Positions 45,112 through 58,627 are shown, numbered from the stretch's first letter. The stretch: DNA of 64,000 bases from Zingiber officinale (GCF_018446385.1 NC_056000.1:35811511-35875510), one strand, 5' to 3'. Translations and numbers: made by a program. Notes: generated from the letters alone by a model not told the origin.

Positions 45112-47919
45112 CTAGTTCCCTTCCTCTTCAGCTCCCTTCATGTAGACCGTCTTTGCACCGTCTCCATTTTGTCTGCCGGAGTTGTTGCTTCCGCGCCCTT
45201 CGTTGGACAAGGCGCTGCCGGGATCTTGCTTCATTGAACTAGTGCGGCCGAAATCAGAAAACACTCCGCCAGCGAGCGTGTTCCCTCCGATGCTCGCCTC
45301 TCCGTGAAGCATGTTGAATCCACCGCTGCTGCCGAGCTGGCTATGCATTGCTGCTTGCTGCTGCTGCTGCTGCTGCTGCTGCAGGGCAGAGATCGGTGAC
45401 TGAGCATATAGCATGGACGATCGAGCAGCCATGAGCGACTGAGGAGTCATCGGCTGAGCCTGTGGGTGTTGCAAGTAGCGAGGACCTGATTGCATGGCAG
45501 GATTGGGCGGGAACTGCCAAGAAGCGATCCAAAGTTAAATCCAGCATACTCATCAATAGCAAATCCAGGAACAAAGTGCTGATAGTGATACATACCTGAG
45601 CAATTGTCGGTGCTTGTTGCTGATTATCTGCAATCGCTGCAAGGTACATCAAATTCCTTTGAAGCTTAGCTTGGTTCCTGCAAGTAGAATGAGTAACATA
45701 AATCCACAAAAGATTCGGGTCCGGCTAAAAGGAATAGCATCCCTAAACCCTAACAACTTTCTACTGCATCTAAAAACCGTAGGGAAAATGCTGACCTTTG
45801 GTTAAGTTTAAAGCAAATAAGGAAACGATATTAATAAGAAATACTAAGGGGAGATCAAGATTCTTGTTTGCAAGGCAGACCAAAACAAGAAACTTCACAT
45901 TTATATATTATTAGCTTTCATAGTTTTCTCATGTTTTGATCAGAATGATTAAGATGGTGGTTGTGATTTAAGTGTTCAACCATTGAAGACCCAATGAGCC
46001 ATAAATTCATGCATTCATGGAATTTCAAATGAAACCAACTCATCATGAATAGAAAACGATCAAAATGCAAGGTATGAACACAGTAGTTCTTCATAGAACC
46101 TTTGAATTATGATTGTATCTACAACATATTTAAGACTTACTCGGCACATTCATCAGCTTTCCCAGCATTTTGGTTGTCCAGAATAGCTAGAATCAACTGC
46201 TTATTCTCATCCAAGTACTGCAGTATCAATAGGCAATTAGCAAAGCTTTTTAGGAAATAAAACAAAACGAAAAACAGTGGTTTAGTTTGATGAATCAACT
46301 AAATGGATAAAAGGTACTTGAAATAAATGCATTTATGAACCTAAAGCAATTAAAAATTCTTCAGCGTGCATTGAGGAAACTACCCAACCAAATATGTAAA
46401 CTGTTGTCTGTTACTAGATTATGAACAAATATATTAGGTAATTTGTATCTACTACATTATGTTACTAATGAAGAAGAACCAAGCTCCCACGTGTGTAATG
46501 CAATGGTAAAACAACTAAGAGGATCAGAGGTTGAATCAAATCCCAATAAGAACAGGTATTCTAGAGGTCGGATTTTGAGTGTGCATAAGTTGTGCTTAGG
46601 CTACCTATTTCCTTGTAATGAAGGACCGAAAAATGAGTTAAACTTTCAATACATTTAGCCATAAACAAAAGGTGTACTATGTGAATTATGGTACATAGGT
46701 CAAATGATTCATTAAGTAACAAAACTTTCATGCATGCTCCTCAATCTTTGCTTGACCTTATCAACAAAATTATGATACCATAAGAAAAGGAGATAAAATG
46801 ATATATTGCATCTATTATCATTCCCAAATGACAAGGATTATGTACCCTAAAAATATTTATCGCAATCGAAGATAAAAAAAAAACTAAGAGATATATGAAT
46901 GTTTATTGCGATGAACTGCAACCACCAACATTCTTGAATGAGTATCGGATCAACAACATGTATGAAAAACAGCAGTAAAAGCAACAAAGAAAGAACTCCA
47001 TTTGCCACTGAACAAACACCAAGCAAGCCTTGAGATTCTAATGGAGGTCTATCCTCTGAAAGGGAATGTCTTAACACTAATCGATCTATTTGGGAACAAA
47101 AGATCTAACTTGAAGACTAAAGATTGCTCAAAACACCAAGAATGCGATCAAAAACTCTTATTTTAATAGAACCTAGAATTTTTTTTTTCTGTCGAGATAA
47201 AGAACGCCATTCCTTTAAGAATGGAAGGAAGAAGACAATAGAACCGACGTTCAAAAGGATCACGAAGCAAGAACAGGAATAAACACGCATTTTGCACAAC
47301 GCCGTCAAAAGCCTCATGTTCTCTATCGAGATGAAAAATGATGCCGAAGAACACATTCCGATATAGAGCAGCAAAGAGTCAAATACCATTCTATTGTTCA
47401 AGCATCGAAGCACCAAATTGACGGGACTAACATCCATCTTCATATTAGCCCTAAAAAACAAGATTTTTTTTGTTTGACAAGATGGATGAGAAGAAAGCTC
47501 GCCTAAGACATTGACGAGGATGGAAACACGATCCCGATCGAAGCAAGGAAGAAGAGCCAATGTCGTTCTAATCGTCGAAGCATTACAGCGCCAAAAAAAC
47601 ACGGTTTTTGTAGGATCACGGTGCAAGACGGAACTAACATCCATCCAAGCCCTAGAAACAGAAGCGCCAGATAACACGAAGCAAGAAGCTCGCAATCGCC
47701 ATTAAGGACAACGAGAACAAGATCGGGGGTTCGCCGCAACAACAAAAACAGACGAGGCAATGAGAACGCGGCCTACGATTCTGTGCACGACAGCAACGGG
47801 CGAGAGGAGAAAGGGGGGGATGAGAAGAGCCGTACCTGTTGGATGATATCGGTGGTGACTTGATTAGGGGACGCATAGGCTGCCATCATCGGCTGCATCT
47901 GCATCAGGTGCTGCTGCAT
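45112..47919 (-). CDS. GIF1: GRF-interacting factor (GIF1/AN3-like)
   Basis: Transcriptional co-activator that pairs with growth-regulating factors (GRF) and recruits SWI/SNF remodelers to control leaf cell number. Exons 47919-47836, 46217-46141, 45677-45596 and 45513-45112 join in phase to 645 nt (214 aa). The start MQQHLMQMQPMMAAY is typical. The SNH/SSXT domain follows (residues about 10-75: TTDIIQQYLDENKQLILAIL, then CAENQAKLQRNLMYLAAIAD). The C-terminal half is Gln/Gly-rich with a nine-Gln tract coded mostly by CAG, and ends GAEEEGN. Intron 1 is long (1.6 kb). A (TA)n run about 125 nt upstream of the ATG could serve as TATA box. Confidence 0.95.
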
Positions 47920-48041
47920 CTCTCGCTCGCTAGCTCGATCGACAGCCAATGACGACAAAAGCCAAACCAGCCTCCACTACTCCACGCCACCAGAGAAGAA
48001 GGCAGAGCAAGGGCGTCCTCCTCTCCTCCTCGCTCCGGCCG

Positions 48042-48058
48042 CGTATATATATATATAG
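48042..48058 (-). promoter_or_regulatory. possible TATA region of the GIF1-like gene
   Basis: A TATATATATATATA run flanked by a GA-rich tract (minus: CTCCTTCTC) lies 125-140 nt before the ATG at 47919. Position and sequence fit a core promoter with a pyrimidine-rich 5' UTR. Confidence 0.4.
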
Positions 48059-48289
48059 AGAAGGAGGAGGAGACAAGGACGCTGCTCTTCTTGGGCACTG
48101 GGTTTTGCTTGGACCTTTCTTCCTCTCTCCTCGCTGTGTAGTTGCTGTCACGAGATCCCGTCACCGCCAGTGCTCACTAGCTGCTGCGTACCTCCTCCGA
48201 CGAACGAAGGGTCGGATCAAGTCGAGCCGAGAGAGCGCCCAGCACCGCAACACGTGGATCGCGGAGGTGTGAAAGACGAGGACTGGAGG

Positions 48290-48801
48290 TGAGGGGAAAC
48301 AGATGCCTTGTAATCACGCGCGAGGCACGTGTTCAGAAGAGACGCTTTCAAATTTAGAAAATTGTGTTTGCTGTCCGGAATTACTTCTGTTTGCATTTAA
48401 CCCCTCGCAGTTTAAAGTATTTCTTAAAAAATAATAAAAAGGGGTTTATAAAAAGTTGATATTTTAATCATATTTAATTTTAAGAGGTATTTATTTATTT
48501 ATTTTTATAATAAAGTATTCAACTTTTAGAACAAAATAATCAATCCAACCGAAAATTTTGCATACCTATCCGGATAAATGGAGAAGCATAAACCGTCAGT
48601 ATTCTTATGTAGTTTGTCGGTCTTTTCAAACCTTAAATGTCCAGGGCTTAAGTACCTTATTAAACAATATTTTATACATTAAATTGGTAACAACGAGACG
48701 AAGCACATGATCAATTATTCATAGACCCAATCTTTCTTATAGATTCATAGACCAATACTTTAAAGAATTAGAGATTTTTTCAAAGAATGAGATTGGGAAA
48801 T

Positions 48802-48861
<60 letters not shown>

Positions 48862-49877
48862 TTTTCAATTGTTTGAAATCGTACTTGTGAAAAAAAAATC
48901 ATATATAAGTGAATAAGTTTATTGTTGTACCAATAAAAGAAAATGAGCAGCGGATCTTGTGAGGATGTTTGACTTTGTCCAAGGCTCATAATTTAGAATA
49001 TTATATATATTTTAATAATTTTAAAATATAATATTTAATTAAAATATAAAGAAATTAAAAATAATATTGGATAAAAATAAAAGATATTTTTACATGAGCA
49101 TCCCTAGTTTATTTGATTATCAAAAGAATGTTTGGGTCACTCATAAAATGATAAAATTGTTCTCAATTATATTGTTCGGACATTAAGATATTATAATAGT
49201 TATAATTTTGTAATTACTATTGTAGTTATAACAGTCACAATTTTACGGCTTATAATATGAATATTATAAAAATTATGATATTATAGCAATTATAATATGT
49301 AACATTTACAACATGAATGTTATTGAATATAAATATGAATTATAACAATTATGGTTTCATATATGTTATAATTTAATTATTAGATAAACAAATTAAATTC
49401 TTATTGTAATAATAATAAAATTATAATTATTATAATATGAATATTTTTAACAAATTAAGAATAATTATAACAACTATGACCCGATAGCTATTACAGCATA
49501 AATATTGTTGAACAAGTCAATTTTACTAGAATGATTCAAGGTTTAAACTTGAAACTGAATTATCAAAAAATTGAAATCAATCTATGTCAATCAACCATTC
49601 ACTTAAGGGCAACTATGTAATTTTAAAAGATGTTGGGCAGGGGGTGGCACATTCGTTTGATAAAAAAAATTCAAAATGGACATCCTATGATTCTAATAAT
49701 TAAAAAAAACAATTGTAGCGAGAACAACTCTTTTATTATTGCCCAATAATTATGTAAAAGGAGAGAGAAATTATGGAGGCTAAAATGAATTCTTTTACTA
49801 GCACTTATACCCTAAAGTTTAAATACTTCATTAAAATACTATTTACCCATAAAATTATGGAATCTAAAATGAACTTT

Positions 49878-49913
<36 letters not shown>

Positions 49914-50974
49914 ATCAATAATCACATAATATTTTTCACTCTCTGGCGCGCGCGCACACAGATAAATGATTAAAAGATAAACTTATTCTAATAAACCAAA
50001 ATAAACCTTAGGGGGTAAGAAATATAATATAAGAGAGAGATGGAAGCATGCATCCTTTCTTAGTGGGTTTGGCATTCGCATTGCATGCCAACCTCACACC
50101 AATCAAAGAAACAGATGGGTGAAAGTAAAAGTTGAAGGTAAAAAGAGATGCTGTCAGTTACCCAAACTGTGCATTTGCCAGCCAGTAAGCAAGAAGCAGT
50201 CGGTAGTGGGGGTAGTTGTTTATGTGGCCAGATGTTCTGTGATGGGATGGAAATGGCATCTCTCTATCTTTATACCAATCACACAACACCCCTTTAAGTC
50301 CTTTCCCTGCCCCATCCTTTCTTTCCCTCTCTCTCTTGTTCTTTCTCAACAGGAAAGAGGGGAAACAACGACAAGATCCACCCTTTAATGCTCTCTCCTC
50401 ACCTCTACTCTCCTCTCCTCCGGTATCAGAACTTCAAGCAAAGAAAAAGTTCAATTTCCAGCAGTTGAACAAGAGGAATGGCTTGTTTTCCCTAGGGTAT
50501 TCTAGTACAATGAATCCAAACAAACCAAGATTGGGAATTTTTCAAAAGAGGGGCCTAAAGTTAAGCTTGTGTGTTAGTATGTGCATGATTTGAGTCTCTC
50601 GCTGGAATAACTGAGTATGTAAGTTGTATATGTATGCTCATACTTTGTATCTAAATGATACAGTACATGTTCTTAATAAAAAATGGTGTGATCTTTGCTA
50701 GTAATCAGTTCAGTTTCAGCAAAAGCATGGGAAAATATGTAATCAACAGAGTAATAGATGAATGCTAGTGCTCACGTCTTTGTCAACTCTGGGACTAGTT
50801 CTAACTCCTTTGATAGCGTGCTCAAAAAATCACTACCAGAATAACATGATCGGATTTGATATACCTGTAATTGCAGTAAATGAGCATTGTGAAAGTTGAA
50901 GACAAATACGATCGAGACATTGTGAGTTCTTGAAGTAGGGAGCAGAAATCTTACGTAAGTGCTAGTTTGGTGGT
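48290..50974. other. AT-rich intergenic DNA with microsatellites
   Basis: No convincing gene is seen. (TA)n runs lie at 48804-48860 and about 49883-49908, with a short GCGCGC/ACACA run near 49945. Around 50030-50690 the sequence is less AT-rich. It has TATAAGAGAGAGATGG, a CCAAT, a long pyrimidine tract (50280-50420) and AATAAAAAA at 50675. That could be a plus-strand transcript without a recognisable protein (one 85-codon frame at 50336-50593). The end near 50974 should contain the ERO1 3' UTR. Confidence 0.45.
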
Positions 50975-53900
50975 TTAGAGACTGCTTTTGGTGGTAGTTG
51001 AATGTGTCCTTTTCTCCATGATTTTCTCGGCATCCGGCCCCTTCTCTTTGACAAATTTAATGGATTCTGAGAGCCTGTTGAGGAGGTTCATCAGAGCAAT
51101 AACTTCATTTCGTTGAAGCTGCAACTGGACAACCAACAAAGAGCTATCATTGATGTGGCTTATGCATCAAGCTAATAAAATACATTTCAAATCCAAAAGG
51201 GTGGGGGGAATGTTAACAGAATGAAATATTGAAATGTGATTCTGCTAGTCTGACTTATATGTGGAGAATGAAGACGATTACAAATTACAAGATTGACTTG
51301 CACAATATTCACGCTAATAAAGATATGATTATATGAACTAGGTAGTGAGGGAGATCTATAGAACTTAATTATTTGTCAGATCTACCTGTTGATTGATGAG
51401 GTTTTGGTTATCAACTGAGAATAGAATTTTCAAAGCTGTAGCCAGACCAAGAACCTGAAGCTTTCCCCATAGGCGGCATTTCTCACATCCAACACAATCC
51501 ATTAATGCACTTCATGAAGAAAATGAATCCAGTAAGGTCGATTGTCTCATCTACTCATAATAATATGAGATCAAGTTTCATATAACCTGATATTTCTAAA
51601 CTGTGCCTGGATTTGTTGTTTTAGTTCAGGACCACTTTCACCTTGCCAAAGTTTGGCCTCATCAAATGGTATTGGGCAAGCAGCTTGTAATTTGTGATTG
51701 TACAGAAGTTGCCTCACCAGCGATTGTGTTTTAAGGTCTTCTTCCAGGTTTCCTGTGTTATATTCAGCCTGTTCCAAGAAATCTGTGGCCTGAACATATG
51801 AATTATGCTGTCAGATTGATAGATGAGTAGAAATGCGCAGGAAGAAAAGATGTCTAAGGCTCAAAGCTGATTGAGCATTTAATGGATAATGAATGAATTG
51901 ATGCCAAATATGCATTTTAGTAGTGTATGAGAAAGCATGGGTTGGTTTCATAATCACAGTGGCATACAGAAAGATTTCTTCTTCTTTTTTTAAATATTTT
52001 GTATGAGGAGAACCATTTTGTTCAAAAACAGAGAAGACTAAGAATATAATCTCAGAGAACAATGACGTATTTTTCTTTTTTCTCCTTCAAAAATAACTAT
52101 TGGATTCCCTTGATAGTCTTGTAAAATTGCATGTATCATGATCAAAATCTCTCTAAACATAGCATGCACAAGATGCTTCCAATGTTGTTATGATCAGATA
52201 GAATTAATAAAGGCAACTAGTGTTGTAAAACCTCTGATAGAGGTAAGGTCATGTTGTGTCTTTCCTTTAGTATTCGTGGCCAAAATCTGCATCCTACTTC
52301 CAGTGAGAAACTTTAAAAAAACAAAACATCTCAACTGCTAACACCATGTCTCTACTGTGAAACGGGAGACAAATGTGACAATAAGAAAAAAAAATACCTT
52401 TGTCACTGCCCGGAGAACAAAAAGAAACACGAAGTACAAGTTTTTAACACGCTCTGGATGACTCAATACCCGATCATACAGCAGTTCAAGATTTACACCC
52501 CACTACAATTATGAAGAAAATAACAAAAATGTCAGCAAAACTATCAAGTTGTTAATAAAGTAAAATAAACAGCCATGTGAACTGAGATGGAGGAATAACC
52601 AAGTTATTAGCTTCATCAAGAAGAAAATCAAAAGCTATGTGAACCGAGATGGAGGAATGCAATCCTGATATCAGTTTGTACAAGACTCTTTTCTCCTGGC
52701 AAAATTCTTCTGAAGAATCTGGAATACAAGCAAAGGAACATAAGAACATGGTATGGTGACTCACCTATTCTAGTCGCCCTATTAACCTAGTTAGCCTTGT
52801 ATGCTCATATGTGACTACTGCAAAATCATACACTGATATAGCATGACTATAACTGCATTAACTTAGAAACTCAGTAAGGTGGCCATGAAAAAGTTTCGGC
52901 AGAGAATGCTGCTGCAAATGAAACTGCTTGAAAATAATATGCAAAATGAGTTAGGTTGGTAGAAAGAGTCAAAATCAACATGAAAATCATAGGAGAGGTA
53001 CAAAAGCAACAAATATCAGCAATTACTAAAATGCAACTAAATGAATCTTCAGTAATGAGACCCAAAAAAAAATCACTGAACTAACATTTTGGGCAATTTT
53101 CTGAATAAACTGCTTCCCATATCCTCCTAGCTGAAAGACCAGTATAGCCAGTGTAGCGCTCAGGATTTAGTTGAAGGTTCACATAAGTCATCTCAGCTGC
53201 ACAAGAGAATCATACATAAACAAAGATGAGAAAGGATACATCAGCCATGTTAAGTAAAATAACATTATTGACTACCAATATCAGTTTCATCATCATTGGT
53301 CCATGGATTGTCAACTTCAATCCACCCTCTGAAAATTTTATTATCAATTGTACGATCAACAGCAGCCTGTGGCTTTCCTTCCTGACACATTAGATCATCA
53401 GAGGAAAGATGATAAGGTTTCTTGAAAGGCTCAGGAAACTCGCTTTCTGGACACTCACAGACACTGCAATCCCGAAGACGGCACATTCCATCATCAGGCC
53501 AGAATGGGCAATCACACCATAGCTTGACCTTCCAATGCCACAAGAAAACAATAGATCAGGAAACAAAATAATTACATAAATGAAAAAGTACCTGGAAATG
53601 CACACTTGGGTCCCTACACAATGGCTCACTCATGTAAACAAACAAATTTTGGAGAAAAGGATTAACTGATGGTTCATAGACATGATTGATTACCTTCTCA
53701 TTCACTCATTTTTTTTTTGTGGATGGAACAAGACTGTGGGATACTTGACTGGAGGTTTGTTTCCTAGTGTTGTTAAGATATTAGAATGAACTAGTAAATA
53801 TTTTTTTTTATCAGCAATAATCATTTATCATGAAGGGGAGCCTTGGCGCAACGGTAAAGTTGTTATTTTGTGACCAAAAGGTCATGGGTTCGAATTCTGA

Positions 53901-55686
53901 AAATAGCCTCTTGCAAAAAGCAGGGTAAGGCTGCGTACAATGGATCCTTCCCAGGACCCCGCATAGCGGGAGCTTCATGTACCGGGATGCCCTTTTTTAA
54001 TAATCATTTATCATCAGCAACTATCTTGCAAGTCAATAGGAATCTCCAATAGCCCAATGAAAAGAGACATTATAAGATGGAAGCTGATAAAGATGAATGA
54101 TCAAGTAGACATCCTAAGCAAACTGAAACTACCATAGTAACCAAAAAATGCAGACTTCTAAGACAAAAAAGGTGTGTGCCAGACAAGGAATCAAAATACA
54201 GGTGTAGCAATATTATGATAATCAGGGAATTAAAGATTATGTTAACCCGTTGTTGATATATTTTTCCCAAAAGTATAATATTTCAATAATTCTATAAAAT
54301 AATCCTTAAATATCAAATCAGATGATCAACTGAGACAAGATGATTAGAAGTACAAAAGTTACATGGGAAAAATTGTCCTACATATGACATCTCTCCCTCT
54401 CAAATGATACGAGTACATGGGTACATGACCAAGAAAGGAAAATAGACTTACATAAGTCACTAGGTTACATAAGAGCTCAATTAGAGAAAAACTAAGTATG
54501 GAGGAATTGTTGATTTAATATATGCCAATGCCTCTTGACAAATATTATCTAAGAAGGATGTGCCTTATCTATGGATAAATAACAGGTTTTAGAAGAAAAA
54601 AAAAAGAAGGTAAATCATGGACCTAATCTTCGCCAAAGAGATTGCAGAGTAATGTTTGAGAATCTCAATTTTGTAATAATTGTTGTGGTCAGATTCTTAC
54701 CAAATTATTCAGTTCAGTTCATCAGTTTACTCTCTTACTCATGGACAATAAAATCTGAGTCTACCAATAAAGTCAGAAAGAACTACAATGCATGAACTCA
54801 GCAACAGATTACAAGACGTGTGCCAAGGGAAGAAATGAGGTAGTGGAGAAAAAATGAGAGAGAAACCCTTCTATCTGACTTGTTCCCTTTTTCCAACTTC
54901 TACTAACCTTGATCATATAGCAGTATGCAGTAATCCTGAACATTAAGGATAGAGACTATTGCACAAGACAATTTCCTCTATACTGAGCTGAAAACAAAAT
55001 TGCCTCTTTCATCCATTTCAAAAATCCCACATAGTTTTTTCTCAGTCCTTAACAAACTTTCCTCAAAATAAACCTTAAAAAATCAAGCTAACCTTTACAC
55101 ACCAAGGTAACATAATCCGTATGTATAATGATGACCATAGAAACAAAAAAAAGAGAGTAGGTTTCCCTTGCATCCGCATTCAAGCAGCGTTAAACAAGCA
55201 CCCCTAAGTTGCTAACACAGAGCGAAGGAAGACAACAAAAATCACAGAGAACATCAGAGACTAGCATAAGAAATAACAGAATCAAAAGTCTCAATCGATT
55301 ACCTTAAAATACCGAAAGAACGGCGTGGTGACGAGATCTTGTAGGATCGGATGCAAGACTTCCTTATTGAGACCATCCACAGTTTCATAGTCGCAACAAC
55401 AATCCTCCACGACGCCGGTGTACTTCCTAGACTCCTGAGAGGGTTCAAATTTGTCACCCGCAAAAACATCAAACGACGAGTTTGCATTATTTCGAAATCA
55501 AAATTAGCATCAAGATCGAGAGAAGCTCACCGCGCACCGACAGATGTGGTTGGTAATCCCGAAAAGAGGGATCTTGACGGAGTTCCTGGAAGTCGCGGCG
55601 GAGGCGAGGAGGACGGCGATCAGCGCCCCCACGGCCCAGCAGCTCCAGCGCCAGCCTCTCCGTCTGCCGACCTCGGCCCCCTTCAT
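50975..55686 (-). CDS. ERO1: endoplasmic reticulum oxidoreductin 1 (ERO1)
   Basis: FAD-dependent ER thiol oxidase that reoxidises protein disulfide isomerase and passes electrons to oxygen. Nine exons: 55686-55531, 55434-55303, 53528-53276, 53196-53086, 52718-52600, 52502-52398, 51789-51587, 51509-51386, 51124-50975. All are GT/AG and in phase, 1353 nt in total (450 aa). An N-terminal hydrophobic anchor lies at about residues 16-31. The CCCDYETVD start of the core and the shuttle pair C112-x4-C117 (CRLRDC) are followed by the FAD-site region ([31 protein letters not shown]). The active site is C365-x2-C368-x2-C371 (CVGCEKC). All key cysteines are present, so it looks functional. Confidence 0.96.
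53832..53998 (+). mobile_element. tRNA-derived SINE (Au SINE-like) in ERO1 intron 2
   Basis: It starts GGGGAGCCTTGGCGCAACGG with an A-box-like stretch, then a B box GGTTCGAATTC, then GCAGGGTAAGGCTGCGTACAA and GCATAGCGGGAGCTT, and ends in a T run. This is the order found in the widespread plant Au SINE family. It is flanked by a perfect 16-bp duplication (AATAATCATTTATCAT, 53816-53831 and 53999-54014). It is antisense to ERO1 and far from its splice sites. Confidence 0.93.
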
Positions 55687-55759
55687 GACCTACCGCCAGA
55701 AGTAGAAATCTGAGTCCGGAGTCGGTGGAGATTCAGGGGCAGAGTGGGAAACCCTAACG

Positions 55760-57105
55760 ATCCGGCGCGAAATCGAAGGGAGGGTTTAGAAATTCGACGT
55801 GGGAGGAGGAAGAAAAGCCGGGTTGACGGAGCGTTGAAATAAACGGTGGTGACTATTGAGGACGTTTTAGAGTTCGGCTTGAATCTTACTCGATCTGCAG
55901 GTGGTCTCTAACTTGGGGCCGTTTGATATTTAAACTGACAACAAATAATAATTATCCACGTGAATCGAGGTAGGAATTTGGGAAATTCAGGGTTGTAAGA
56001 GACTAGGTTTTTGACACCGTGTGCGGCCAATGGAAGACTGACACGTCAGATATCATTGACCTGGATCAGAGAGAGGGGCAAAGGCGGCTTCGTGGATAGC
56101 TGGGGTGGTCGCTGACGTCACGATCTCTTTGTGTTGCTAATATAAACAAAATTACACTTTTGAACTTTTAGGTATATAAATTTAGTATAAAGATATATTT
56201 TTGGAAATTGGAAAATAGATAAAAGCAAATAGGCAATTACTCCAAATTTGGTTGAAATTAGTCAAAAATATTCAAATGTTAATATAATTTGACTAAATTT
56301 AAAGAGCATTGTTAACCAATATTAGAACAATCTTGATTGACACTGGGGCATTTTTTATTAGAGTTGAAGTAATTTTAACCAACATTGAAATAGTTTTTAC
56401 AAATGTTAAAATATTTTTTAATCAAAATGACTACAATAGTATTAATTAGATTGATAAAGAGAGATATTTTTAAGGAAAATAAAAAGTTAGAATGATATAT
56501 CGTTTTAATAGTTGTTTTAGCAAAAGGTGAGCCTTTTAGTGATTTTAAATGGATTCATATCACTAATTCAATTGCACTTTCGATATCTATTATATAGGAA
56601 CAAACACCTAGGATCTTAATTTAGATAAGCTAGGTCAAATTTTATGGTATTTAAGTTTATTTGATGATGTAACCAAATTAAATTAAGTCTAGTATAAAAT
56701 GAAAGAAGTCATTTAAGTAGTTGTTCAAGTTTAGTTTTTTTTTTTTTTTTGGTGAGCTAGAGTTTGGTTTAAATTTGTTAAATTTGGTTCATTTGGATAT
56801 TATCAAATTTTTAGGTCAAGTTTGTTTGATTATTTAAAAAAATTTAATGTTAAATTTATTTGATTGATTGTTAAGTTTGACAATATAAGCATATTTGTTA
56901 ATTTTAAAAGTATTTTTATTTATTTATTATGTGGTTAAAAGTTTTATTAATTAATATGATTCATAAATATTATTTACAAATAATTCATAATATTTATTAA
57001 TGAATATTAATGAGCTGAATGCATATATAAGGTTGATTAAATGAAGAATAACTTATTAAATTAAATGAATAAAATTGAATACATGCATTCAGCTCATTAA
57101 TATTC

Positions 57106-57143
<38 letters not shown>

Positions 57144-57519
57144 CTCAATGGTTTACACATTATTTGTAAGCATTCAGATTTGTTCCATTAAAAAAATTAA
57201 CCCTGTTAAGTGATCTAATTAATATGGAGAGTTTGAGTTATCGGATATTGAGTTACGCGATGGTTTACACATTATTAATATTGATTTTTAATATTATATT
57301 AGAGTTCAATATTTTATGATTTTTCTTGCAGATTTAAAAGTGTTTAAATAAATCATCCCAATTTTAATCATCATAAAATAGATTATATCGATTGTTTCAA
57401 GCACAAATAAGACTTTATTACTCTTTCACTATTATTTTCATTGCTTATGTTTATTTCATTACTAGATTTGTTGCTAGTTTTAGTGTTTTATTTTTACAAT
57501 TAAAATTTGTAGTATAAAC
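55760..57519. other. ERO1 upstream and AT-rich intergenic DNA
   Basis: Positions 55687-56110 hold the ERO1 5' UTR and promoter (moderate GC; no clear TATA). From 56130 the sequence is AT-rich without ORFs. A perfect 30-bp inverted repeat (56995-57024 and 57083-57112, 58-bp loop) is followed directly by a (TA)n run to about 57141. Confidence 0.65.
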
Positions 57520-58255
57520 ATGTTTCTAAAGAAATATCATTCTGGGAGTCAAAAAAGAATGGAACATATTATTAAAACTTACAACGGTGTTCTTCATAAG
57601 TTTTTTAAAGTCAGCTCTTTAATTGAATGTTCAGTTGATGAATTACAAGAAGAAAGTGAAGAAAAACTAAATGATTATACAACAAATAAACAACAATCAA
57701 ATAATCAAGAAGAACTAAATGATCATACAATCAATGAGCAGGAAAAATTGAGATAAAGTGGTGATCATAATTCATAATCATGCAATGAATGAGCAGGAAG
57801 AATTAAGCGAAAATAATAATAATGATTTGAATGTAAATAACTTTACAATTTTATACATTTAAAATGAAGTGTTAGAAAAACTTGATTTTAAAGACCTTAT
57901 AAATGATTTTACTTCTCAAAATACTAGAAGATCTAGATTTTTTTCAATAATTATTTTATACTTTTTTTGTATTTATAGGTATCGCACGTTTTTGAAGAAA
58001 CTTGGGAAACATATTTTGTATGATGTTACAATTTTTTAAGAGTCTCGAGAAATATATTTTGTATGGAGTTTATCATATTTTAAATAAAATATATTAATTT
58101 CTAAATTTTTCTATTAAATTCTATTTAAATTGTAGCTAGGTTAGTAAAAAAAAAAAAAAATCTTATAGAGGTTGTTTTTCTCTTTTCGCCAAGGGCCCCA
58201 AAGAGGTGTCTTTTCTCTTTTCGCCGAGGGCCCTTGAAAGTCAGGGTCGGCCCTG
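57520..58255 (+). pseudogene. remnant of a hAT-like transposon (zf-MYM/TTF type)
   Basis: The short frame 57520-57756 (MFLKKYHSGSQKRMEHIIKT, then acidic Asn/Glu repeats) resembles the N-terminus of plant zinc-finger MYM/TTF-type hAT transposase-like proteins (KKYxSGxxKRK). The following part is AT-rich and broken. The right end, 58165-58255, with two copies of CTCTTTTCGCC(A/G)AGGGC and a final CAGGGTCGGCCCTG, looks like an element terminus. No left end or TSD was identified. The family call is tentative. Confidence 0.4.
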
Positions 58256-58257
58256 GA

Positions 58258-58545
58258 TTTTGAAATCCATGAGTGATTGGACAGTGGTGATGCATCTGAT
58301 AACCAACTACGCAAGCGACCATTTTCACCAACAAAAGATGTTATTTTTGGAGTTGGTGCTATGAGTGCTGGCAAGACAGTTCTGACAACCCCAGTATGAC
58401 CACCCTCAAGATTAGCTTCTGTAATGCCTTCCAACATGATCATTGTTGATTGGGAAGTACCCAAGAGTCCCATAATCCGTGCCACCAATCACCCATAACT
58501 TATCATCAATTTTAGAATAATGGCAATCAATGAAATTGGTAAATT
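58258..58545 (-). pseudogene. WDR89-like WD40 gene fragment
   Basis: Minus-strand reading gives DDKLWVIGGTDYGTLGYFP and, after a one-base frame change near 58440, LEGGHTGVVRTVLP and then GENGRLRSWLSD...NHSWISKS. This order matches the last WD40 repeats of plant WDR89-like proteins (GGHT-VVR, GEDGRL-W, SWISS end). No start, upstream exons or splice sites are seen, and the fragment ends at the transposon-like terminus. It is a broken copy, perhaps carried by an element. The identification is from memory of the family pattern. Confidence 0.5.
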
Positions 58546-58627
58546 ATATTATTATTATTATTAGGTTTTTTTTATTTATTAACTATTAAAGATAAATTAG
58601 TCTTTCTCTTAATATTTAACCTAACTG

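Noticed and set aside
47117..47695. 192-codon ORF within intron 1 of the GIF1-like gene
   Set aside because: No recognisable domain, and the splice signals place it in the intron. The DNA shows faint internal repeats, so it is more likely a chance frame.
53870..53925. tRNA gene suggested by GGTTCGAATTC
   Set aside because: The B box belongs to the SINE. No cloverleaf with an acceptor stem can be formed, and the flanking 16-bp duplication shows retroposition.
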